Shown in pieces: positions 57,920-64,000 of a stretch of 64,000 nucleotides of DNA. Positions within the stretch are counted from its first letter, which is position 1, and every line of letters begins with the position of its first letter. The DNA comes from Pontiellaceae bacterium B12227 (GTDB taxonomy: Bacteria; Verrucomicrobiota; Kiritimatiellia; Kiritimatiellales; Pontiellaceae), in assembly GCA_029432775.1 (NCBI GenBank), contig JAROAZ010000009.1:1-64000 (forward strand), in the 5' to 3' direction. Under the pieces are notes generated by a model that worked only from the letters and a program-made list of their open reading frames with translations, was not told the DNA's origin and searched no databases. A program made the translations under genes and the position numbers.

Positions 57920-58774
57920 ATGAATACAAATGCAGTTGTTATTGCGAATAGTGAACAAGCGGTTCCACTGATGGATAAAGTGCAGGACATTGTTGTGGTC
58001 TATGGTGTGAAGGTGCTGGCGGCCTTGCTCGTTCTTATTATAGGAATGTGGATTGCCAAGATGCTTACGGGTGCGGTCAGTAAGTTAATGGAGAAAAAAG
58101 GGGTCGATGCCACGCTGAATAAGTTCTGCACCAGTCTGGTTGGCTTTGCTCTCAAAGCCTTCGTGTTTATTGCCGCACTAGAGAAGCTGGACGTAAAAAC
58201 AGCATCGTTTGTGGCTATTATCGGTGCCGCCGGTCTGGCGATCGGTTTGGCTTTGCAGGGATCGCTGGCCAACTTTGCGGCCGGTGTACTGATGCTGATC
58301 TTCAAGCCGTTCAAAGTGGGCGATGTAATTGATGCCGGGGGATCCGTTGGTTCCGTTCTGGAAATCGGTATTTTCACTACCATTATGAAATCGCCGGACA
58401 ATAAGAAAATGATTGTGCCCAACTCCGTGGTAACCGGAGGAACCATAACCAATATCAATACCTTCGGAACCCGCCGCGTCGATCTGGTTGCCGGAATCGG
58501 TTACAGCGATGATATTGGTAAAGCACGGGATGTGCTCAACGGAATTATTGCCGCCGATGACCGGGTGTTGCAGGATCCTGCGCCGACGGTTGCCGTGGTG
58601 GAACTGGCCGACAGCAGTGTAAACTTCGTGGTTCGTCCGTGGACGAAGGCCGAAGATTACTGGGGTGTCTATTTCGATATGACGGAAGCAATCAAGACCC
58701 GCTTCGACGAAGAAGGCATTTCGATTCCGTTCCCGCAGCGCGACGTACACATCTACGAACACAAAGAAGGCTAG
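57920..58774 (+). CDS. mscS: MscS-type mechanosensitive channel, first copy
   Basis: A 284-aa small-conductance channel: about three membrane helices, the pore-lining GAAGLAIGLALQGSLANFAAGVLMLIFKPFKVGD and the cytosolic vestibule with VPNSVVTGGTITN. It opens when membrane tension rises and releases solutes. GGGAGGGC precedes the ATG at 57920. A close paralogue follows 190 bases downstream. Confidence 0.93.
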   Translation: MNTNAVVIANSEQAVPLMDKVQDIVVVYGVKVLAALLVLIIGMWIAKMLTGAVSKLMEKKGVDATLNKFCTSLVGFALKAFVFIAALEKLDVKTASFVAIIGAAGLAIGLALQGSLANFAAGVLMLIFKPFKVGDVIDAGGSVGSVLEIGIFTTIMKSPDNKKMIVPNSVVTGGTITNINTFGTRRVDLVAGIGYSDDIGKARDVLNGIIAADDRVLQDPAPTVAVVELADSSVNFVVRPWTKAEDYWGVYFDMTEAIKTRFDEEGISIPFPQRDVHIYEHKEG

Positions 58775-58778
58775 AATT

Positions 58779-58793
58779 TTCCATGCCTTGGAA
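58779..58793. repeat. TTCCA-N5-TGGAA copy after the first mscS
   Basis: TTCCATGCCTTGGAA, four bases after the stop. Confidence 0.95.
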
Positions 58794-58800
58794 ACAGGAA

Positions 58801-58831
58801 AAGCCGGTGCTTCAAAGCGCCGGCTTTTTTG
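58801..58831 (+). terminator. Terminator after the first mscS
   Basis: AAGCCGG and CCGGCTT around a 12-base loop, then a T-run. Preceded by a palindrome copy at 58779-58793. Confidence 0.85.
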
Positions 58832-58966
58832 CGGGACGGAGCTGTGAGCTCATGCATTGTAATAGTCTGCGATGCAAACGGGTAAATTCTTGCCAATCGT
58901 TTTCGGGGTTTTATAATTCGCTATCGTATTAATCGCGTAAATTAAGTTGAAATCAGGAGATGTGAA

Positions 58967-59830
58967 ATGGAAACCAATGCAGTCGTCGAGGCCGCTGAGC
59001 CTTTAGCGCAAAGTTCAGGAAATGTGATGGATACTATTCAGGTGATCGGTGTGGAGTGGGGAATGAAAATTCTATCCGCTTTACTTGTTCTGTTTATCGG
59101 AATGTGGGTGGTGAAGCTCATCCGCAAAGGGCTCGTCAAGCTGATGGAGCGCGGGAAAGTTGATCAAACACTGATCTCCTTCGTCGCCAGTCTGGCTCAA
59201 GTGGGGCTGCAGGCCTTTGTGGTGATTGCCGCCCTTGAAAAATTGAATGTGAAGACGGCCTCGTTTATCGCGGTGCTGGGTGCTGCCGGTCTGGCTGTCG
59301 GTTTGGCATTGCAGGGCTCGCTCTCCAACTTTGCCTCCGGCGTTCTGATGATTATTTTCAAGCCTTTCAAAGTGGGTGATCTGGTTGAAGCGGGCGGTGT
59401 GCTCGGGACGGTGATGGAAATCGGTATCTTCACAACGCATGTTGATACGCTCGATAATAAGAAGACCATTGTTCCGAATGCGAAGCTGATGTCGGACAAC
59501 ATTACGAACTATTCCGCGAACAAGACCCGCCGCGTGGATATGCAGGCCGGTATCAGCTATGGCTGTGATATCGATCAGGCCCGCGATGCGATCGTTGCCG
59601 TGCTCAAAGAGGTGCCCGGCATTCTGGACACTCCGGCCCCGGATGTGTTTGTTTCCGAGATGGCTGACAGCAGTGTCAACTTCAAGGTGCGTCCATGGTG
59701 CAACCCTAATGATTACTGGGGAGTTTATTTCGGTGTGATGGAAGGTATTAAGAAGAAGTTCGATGCGGAAGGAATCACTATTCCGTTCCCGCAGCGCGAT
59801 GTGCATATCTACGAGCACAAAGAGGGCTGA
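58967..59830 (+). CDS. mscS: MscS-type mechanosensitive channel, second copy
   Basis: A 287-aa paralogue of the preceding gene, nearly collinear: GAAGLAVGLALQGSLSNFASGVLMIIFKPFKVGD in the pore and the same end FPQRDVHIYEHKEG. The two arose by tandem duplication. Each has its own terminator, so they can be expressed separately. Confidence 0.93.
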   Translation: METNAVVEAAEPLAQSSGNVMDTIQVIGVEWGMKILSALLVLFIGMWVVKLIRKGLVKLMERGKVDQTLISFVASLAQVGLQAFVVIAALEKLNVKTASFIAVLGAAGLAVGLALQGSLSNFASGVLMIIFKPFKVGDLVEAGGVLGTVMEIGIFTTHVDTLDNKKTIVPNAKLMSDNITNYSANKTRRVDMQAGISYGCDIDQARDAIVAVLKEVPGILDTPAPDVFVSEMADSSVNFKVRPWCNPNDYWGVYFGVMEGIKKKFDAEGITIPFPQRDVHIYEHKEG

Positions 59831-59832
59831 GC

Positions 59833-59847
59833 TTCCAATCTCCGGAA
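59833..59847. repeat. One-mismatch palindrome after the second mscS
   Basis: TTCCAATCTCCGGAA, two bases after the stop, mirroring the copy after the first mscS. Confidence 0.8.
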
Positions 59848-59861
59848 AGCGACATAAAAAA

Positions 59862-59891
59862 AGCCGGGGCATTGCTGCTCCGGCTTTTTTG
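59862..59891. terminator. Bidirectional terminator between mscS and the homocysteine methyltransferase
   Basis: AAAAAAAGCCGG and CCGGCTTTTTT flank a GGCATTGCTGCT loop. It ends transcripts of both convergent genes. Confidence 0.85.
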
Positions 59892-59924
59892 ATGTGGCAA
59901 AAGGTCTGAACCTGGACTTGCAAC

Positions 59925-60791
59925 CTAAAGGGCGGCTTTCAGTGCCCGAATGAAGTCCGGGCTGGTGCCGCAGCATCCGCCGATGAAGTCGGCACCCGCT
60001 TCCAGCAGGGGAGCGGCAAAGGCTGCAAAATCGTCCGCCGTAGTTTTATAGACCGTTTTCCCTTCTACCATTTCGGGCAGGCCGGCGTTCCCTTTAATCC
60101 AGATCGGCAGATCGGTGGATGCTTTCATCCTGGCCGCCAGTTTCACAAAACCTTCAATACCCTGCCCGCAGTTGGAGCCAATCACATCGGCCCCGGCGGC
60201 GGTCAGTTCCTCGGCCGCCTGTTCAACCGTGGTGCCCATCATGGTTCGGTCCATATCGGCACCCGCGTCATAAACCATCGAAACACAGACCGGAAGTCCG
60301 GTTTCTTTGGCCGCTTTCAAAGCCACAGTGGCTTCTTCCAGATCCGACATGGTTTCGATCACCAGGCCATCGGCCCCGCCGGCGGCCAGTGCTTTGGCCT
60401 GGACCGAAAACGCATCGAACAGCTCATCCTCGGTGACATCGCCCATCATCAGCATTTTCCCGGTGGGTCCCATGGAGGCAAAAACCAGGGCCTGATCTCC
60501 GGCCGCCCGCTTCGAGATCTCCGCGCCGATACGGTTCACTTCTTCCACCTTATCCGCAAGTCCGTGGCGTTCGAGGGTGTAGATTGTTCCTCCGAAAGTG
60601 TTGGTAATGACGATCTGGCTGCCGGCGTCCACATAGGACTGCGCAACCGCTTCTACAATAGCCGGGTTCTCCAGATTAAGGGCTTCAGGTGATTCGCCGG
60701 GCTTCAGCCCCTGTTTCTGCAGTTCGGTGCCCCAGGCGCCGTCGATCAGGACCGGGCGTTTACTCAATAGTTTCTGAATGGTTTCATGCAT
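59925..60791 (-). CDS. Homocysteine S-methyltransferase-type protein
   Basis: A 288-aa zinc-dependent methyltransferase barrel like the N-terminal module of MetH: LIDGAWGTELQKQGL, ITNTFGGTIYTLERHGL, the zinc cysteines in NCGQG and GGCCGTSPDFIRAL. It may transfer methyl groups to homocysteine from betaine, S-methylmethionine or a corrinoid protein. No corrinoid or folate module is adjacent, so the donor is open. Confidence 0.9.
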   Translation of the reverse strand: MHETIQKLLSKRPVLIDGAWGTELQKQGLKPGESPEALNLENPAIVEAVAQSYVDAGSQIVITNTFGGTIYTLERHGLADKVEEVNRIGAEISKRAAGDQALVFASMGPTGKMLMMGDVTEDELFDAFSVQAKALAAGGADGLVIETMSDLEEATVALKAAKETGLPVCVSMVYDAGADMDRTMMGTTVEQAAEELTAAGADVIGSNCGQGIEGFVKLAARMKASTDLPIWIKGNAGLPEMVEGKTVYKTTADDFAAFAAPLLEAGADFIGGCCGTSPDFIRALKAAL

Positions 60792-60805
60792 GCTGTTTTC
60801 CCCTG

Positions 60806-60820
60806 TTCCAATGTTTGGAA
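60806..60820. repeat. TTCCA-N5-TGGAA copy upstream of the homocysteine methyltransferase
   Basis: TTCCAATGTTTGGAA, 15 bases before the minus-strand start. Confidence 0.95.
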
Positions 60821-60861
60821 CAAAATCTACCTGAAGGCCCTAATTGATTCAACAGCTTTAC

Positions 60862-60893
60862 TTCCAATGGTTGGAAAATTCCAATCGTTGGAA
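60862..60893. repeat. Two adjacent palindromes upstream of the Nudix gene
   Basis: TTCCAATGGTTGGAA (60862-60876) and TTCCAATCGTTGGAA (60879-60893) with two bases between. Another copy lies at 60806-60820, beside the homocysteine methyltransferase start. Confidence 0.95.
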
Positions 60894-60955
60894 ACTTGTG
60901 CCCGGCTTCCGTCACGTTCACACTGCGGGGCACTTTTTGATTCAGGAGCTTTTGT

Positions 60956-61447
60956 ATGTTTAAAACCGTTGATGATGTGGATTGGGAAAACTGGGATCCG
61001 GTAACTGTGGCCACGCTGATGTTTATCATTAAAGACGGGCGGATTCTGCTGATCCATAAAAAGCGCGGGTTCGGAAAAGGAAAAATCAACGGCCCCGGCG
61101 GGAAGCTGGAGGCCGGCGAAACGACCGAGGAATGTGCCATCCGCGAAACGCAGGAAGAGTTGTGTATTACGCCGAAAGGTGTGGAATTTGCCGGTCTGTT
61201 GCATTTTCAGTTTACCGACAACAACTCGATCCACGGCTTTGTTTATACCGCCTCCGATTACGAGGGCGAGCCGACTGAAACCGACGAAGCGGTTCCGCTC
61301 TGGTGCTCAATCGATGACTTGCCGTTTGAACATATGTGGCAGGACGACCACATCTGGTTCCCACACATGCTCGAAGGGCGCCGCTTTTCCGGCCGCTTCA
61401 TTTTCGACGACGACCGCATGCTTGATAATGTCATCGATCTTGATTAG
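60956..61447 (+). CDS. Nudix hydrolase (MTH1/MutT-like)
   Basis: A 163-aa Nudix enzyme. The Nudix box is complete in GGKLEAGETTEECAIRETQEEL, preceded by GFGKGKINGPGG as in the oxidised-nucleotide hydrolase MTH1. WQDDHIWFPHMLEG is also like MTH1. It likely removes 8-oxo-dGTP or related nucleotides. Its end overlaps the convergent DUF1501 gene by four bases. Confidence 0.9.
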   Translation: MFKTVDDVDWENWDPVTVATLMFIIKDGRILLIHKKRGFGKGKINGPGGKLEAGETTEECAIRETQEELCITPKGVEFAGLLHFQFTDNNSIHGFVYTASDYEGEPTETDEAVPLWCSIDDLPFEHMWQDDHIWFPHMLEGRRFSGRFIFDDDRMLDNVIDLD

Positions 61448-62838
61448 CCAAGGATTCCGAGCGGGTGCGGTGTGGAGAACGGATCCAGAAAGTTTCCAAT
61501 GTTTGGAAAAACCGTGCTGAGCTCTGCGGGAGGGACACCGAACCAGGAGGCCATCTCCGCGCAGTATTCATCGATCGAGGTGGTGGGGAGTAACCGGGCG
61601 CGCCCGACATCCAGCGGCCCGCCGCTGGCCAGCACGGGATATTCTCCATAGATTTTCCCGCCGGCCACATCGCCGCCGATCACAAAGGCATTGCCGCCCC
61701 ATGCATGATCGGAGCCCCGCCCGTTCGATGTCAGCGTGCGGCCGAAGTCGGTGGCGGTGAAGAGGACAACATCGTTTTGAATTCCGAGTTCCACCAGCTT
61801 GTTCCAGAAGTCGGTGATGGCTTCGTTGACTTCGGTGAACAGGTTTTCCTGTGCGTTGATCACTTCATTATGGTGGTCCCATCCTCCGCGGCTTACAAAA
61901 AAGACCTGCCGGTTCATGGAGAGGTTGTCTTTTGCGGCAAGCAGTTCTGCCACGTTACGAAGTTTCTTCCCGGTTTGGGTGGTTGAGAAATCGGTTGAAA
62001 AATCATACGGGCTGATCGCGTTGCTGAAGGCCGCCGCAGTATCAATGGCACTGCGGTTGCTGGTGGCGAGTTTAGTTTGGTAGAGGTTGCCGTATTGTTG
62101 CGCCAGGATTGAATCGACTGCATTGGTGATGGAGGCCGTCTCGTTGTATTTGGTCTTCAGCAATACCACGCCGCTTGGGTCGGTGATATAGGGTATGGAA
62201 GCGGGTCCGACCTGCATCGTATTGTTTCCCGAAACGGAAATGTTCATGCCCACGGTGCTGTTGAGGTTGGCCTGGGTGAGACAGTCGGCCATACGGCCCG
62301 CCCAGCCCTTGGGGCTGGTGCCGCGAATCTGGGGCACCACGGTCTGCCAGTGCACCTGTTCATCCGCGTGGGAAAAAAGTCCGACCGGGAGGGCGGTGCT
62401 TTTTGCCTGATATTGCGCCAGGGTTGTGGGTTCAATCAGTGTGCCCACATTACTGACGAATGCGCAGTTCCCTGCATTATACAGTGTTTGGAGGATCGGG
62501 AGTTTATGATGGATTCCAAAGCCGCTGGAGTAGGGCTGGGCGGCATCCGAGATGGGAAGCAGCTCTCCGGTGCTGTTCAGTGCCAGACCGGTAGGGTTGG
62601 AGGTGGAGTCGTAGAGTCCTCCCCGTACGGTCGTGTATTCGCCATAAGCGGTCGGGTCGGTGGGAACCAGCATGTTGAAAGAATCATTTCCCCCTAGCAG
62701 AAACAGACATACGAGCGCCTTGTGATCGGTGAATGATTCGCCGGAAGCGGCGCCTGCCGTCATCTTGAGGGAAAAGAGGGCTGAGCCCATGGCCGCGCTT
62801 GCGCCGGCTTGTTGGAAAAATTTGCGTCGTGTATTCAT
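61444..62838 (-). CDS. DUF1501 protein, Tat-exported
   Basis: A 464-aa DUF1501 protein, an alkaline-phosphatase-superfamily relative. Tat-like start MNTRRKFFQQAGASAAMGSALF. Marks: LVCLFLLGGNDSFNMLVP, FVSRGGWDHHNEV and FTATDFGRTLTSNGRGSDHAWGGNAFVIGG. DUF1501 and DUF1800 genes occur together across PVC bacteria and Proteobacteria, function unknown, possibly envelope-associated. The palindrome inside encodes FPNIG. Confidence 0.9.
   Translation of the reverse strand: MNTRRKFFQQAGASAAMGSALFSLKMTAGAASGESFTDHKALVCLFLLGGNDSFNMLVPTDPTAYGEYTTVRGGLYDSTSNPTGLALNSTGELLPISDAAQPYSSGFGIHHKLPILQTLYNAGNCAFVSNVGTLIEPTTLAQYQAKSTALPVGLFSHADEQVHWQTVVPQIRGTSPKGWAGRMADCLTQANLNSTVGMNISVSGNNTMQVGPASIPYITDPSGVVLLKTKYNETASITNAVDSILAQQYGNLYQTKLATSNRSAIDTAAAFSNAISPYDFSTDFSTTQTGKKLRNVAELLAAKDNLSMNRQVFFVSRGGWDHHNEVINAQENLFTEVNEAITDFWNKLVELGIQNDVVLFTATDFGRTLTSNGRGSDHAWGGNAFVIGGDVAGGKIYGEYPVLASGGPLDVGRARLLPTTSIDEYCAEMASWFGVPPAELSTVFPNIGNFLDPFSTPHPLGILG
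61494..61508. repeat. TTCCA-N5-TGGAA copy inside the DUF1501 gene
   Basis: TTCCAATGTTTGGAA, encoding FPNIGN near the C-terminus. Confidence 0.95.
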
Positions 62839-62847
62839 GATGTTTCC

Positions 62848-64000
62848 TCAGTAGAGCACATTGAATTCGGGCAGGAGCGCGAAAAGCCAAAGGGCGCGCT
62901 GTACACGTGCTTTTCGTTCGGCTTCTGTTCCGTCGGGCATGGCGTCGATGACCGTTGCAATCGTGGCCCGGTTGACCGGGCTCAGCCTTCCGGCTGTCAG
63001 CAGGAGATCGAGGTGGTCGAGCAGTGCAACGGAGTCAGCTGCCATCGCAGTCTCAACAGTCAGGTCCAGATTGCCCTGACTGTACCACCGCTGCCCGATT
63101 CCGGTTGTTCCATCCTGTTCAATGCCTTCATAGACCAGCCACCAAATGGCGTTGGGCAGGCTTAAGGCGGTGACATCGTTATGGATCTGGAATTCAGGTG
63201 CATGCAGGTTACGGTCAAGAATTTCTCCGATGGGCTGATAGTCGGGGAGATAGAAACTGAATACGGATGGATAGTCATAGGGGGACTGGGCAAAAACCTC
63301 TTCCAGTTTGTGGAACGGAAAGAATCCATAGGTTTGCGAAGAAGTGATTTCAAATGCGCGCGCAAAGTTCATGAGTCGGACAAGCGGTTCACGCAGCTTC
63401 CCATGGGCCGTATCGTTCGCCAGTGCGGTTTCGCGTGCTTCAGGGTGCAGGAGAATTGCTTTGATGACGGCACCCAGGTCGCCGCGCATGCCGGAGCCGG
63501 CTCCGGCATAAGACCCGTCGATAAAGGCCTGAGCCACATCAAAGATATATTGCGGCGAAGGGTTGGAAACGGTGAACCGCTGGATCAGGTTGCGTGCGAT
63601 GAAGGGCGGGGTGTTGGGGTGGTTGTGGAGATGGTCGAGTAAGCCGTCGATATCGGCCCGAACGCCGGCTTCCGTTTCAGGAAACGGACCCTGAGTGCTG
63701 CCGTCGAGCAGGGTCTTTGCTGTAAGGTCGTGCCAGTCTGCCCGTATTGCCGAGGGATCGATATAGTTATCCGCGTTCTCGGTGTTATCCCGCTTGGCCT
63801 GCCGCTTCAGGCCGGTGAAGATTTTTGCAAACTCGGTGATGTTGTCATTATCGTACGTCGGGATCAAATTCCCTCCGGCATCCAGTTTGGGTGTGCCATC
63901 CTGATTTAATTCCCAGAGTCCAATGGTGAAAAGCTGCATGATTTCGCGGGCATAGTTTTCGTCGGGGAACGTTCCTGCGCCGGGATCGGCTTTCTTATTG
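62848..64000 (-). CDS. DUF1800 protein, C-terminal part (runs past the window)
   Basis: At least 384 residues of a DUF1800 protein. The frame is open to the window edge; its first visible family mark, DENYAREIMQLFTIGLWELNQDGTP, lies about 20 codons from the edge. GLLDHLHNHPNTPPFIARNLIQRFT and a C-terminal helical segment ending FALLPEFNVLY are also typical. It is the usual upstream partner of the DUF1501 gene, nine bases away. The N-terminus, probably with a signal peptide, is outside the window. Confidence 0.9.
   Translation of the reverse strand, partial: NKKADPGAGTFPDENYAREIMQLFTIGLWELNQDGTPKLDAGGNLIPTYDNDNITEFAKIFTGLKRQAKRDNTENADNYIDPSAIRADWHDLTAKTLLDGSTQGPFPETEAGVRADIDGLLDHLHNHPNTPPFIARNLIQRFTVSNPSPQYIFDVAQAFIDGSYAGAGSGMRGDLGAVIKAILLHPEARETALANDTAHGKLREPLVRLMNFARAFEITSSQTYGFFPFHKLEEVFAQSPYDYPSVFSFYLPDYQPIGEILDRNLHAPEFQIHNDVTALSLPNAIWWLVYEGIEQDGTTGIGQRWYSQGNLDLTVETAMAADSVALLDHLDLLLTAGRLSPVNRATIATVIDAMPDGTEAERKARVQRALWLFALLPEFNVLY

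Overview
The window is 64 kb of gene-dense bacterial chromosome. Gene content and protein style suggest the PVC superphylum, most likely Kiritimatiellota: a genuine formylglycine-generating enzyme, a DUF1501/DUF1800 pair, LptE and FadL-type outer-membrane proteins, paired short ChrA, Hdr-type sulfur genes and numerous dispersed intergenic repeats. This placement is inference; no rRNA gene is present to anchor it. I saw no tRNA, rRNA or CRISPR array.

Layout. 1-8.1 kb is housekeeping and stress: ribosome hibernation factor, a Tat-exported aldo/keto reductase, dnaK, groES-groEL, RNA polymerase omega and smpB. 8.1-27.5 kb, almost all on the minus strand, is a large sulfur/redox accessory region. 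It holds two DUF4405 membrane proteins, DUF302 and DUF6132 proteins, an 820-aa CoA-disulfide-reductase/rhodanese/TusA/DsrE2 fusion, an ArsR regulator and a FadL-type porin. A methyltransferase and a REP-type transposase follow. Next comes an overlapping Hdr operon (ArsR, DsrE2, TusA, MvhD, HdrA-GltD fusion, HdrA, small winged helix, HdrC, HdrB), then a four-gene envelope module (NHL propeller, PhnD-like lipoprotein, Tat ferredoxin, NapH-like membrane Fe-S protein). The upstream regions of the two arsR genes, the porin and the envelope module share an AT-rich dyad (AATAT-YATA-ATATT), so they may form one regulon answering to a thiol-based ArsR repressor.

27.6-36.5 kb is mixed (rlmN, ferredoxin reductase, EF-hand esterase, miaE, lptE, serA-type dehydrogenase, bipartite chrA, GGDEF, DUF218). 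36.6-46.3 kb is plus-strand: rplM-rpsI, then arginine genes (argJ, argB, argD, argG) running into lysine/diaminopimelate genes (lysA, dapA, dapB). A DUF4160/DUF2442 putative toxin-antitoxin pair and a DUF3127 OB-fold protein are embedded among them. 46.3-64 kb is mixed: formylglycine-generating enzyme, NERD protein, DJ-1 protein, tex, uracil permease, phosphatase, glnS, two thioredoxin-fold proteins, exonuclease III, TraB/GumN, two MscS paralogues, homocysteine methyltransferase, Nudix, DUF1501 and a partial DUF1800.

The most striking feature is not a gene. A 15-bp palindrome, TTCCA-N5-TGGAA (fuller form TTCCAATSATTGGAA), occurs 29 times exactly and at least 7 more times with one mismatch, where about 0.06 exact copies are expected by chance. 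It lies between genes, inside genes in all three reading frames, in a terminator stem, over start codons and as a ribosome-binding site. I know of no description of it. It could be an uptake sequence, a nucleoid or segregation site, or a repeat spread by an unknown process.
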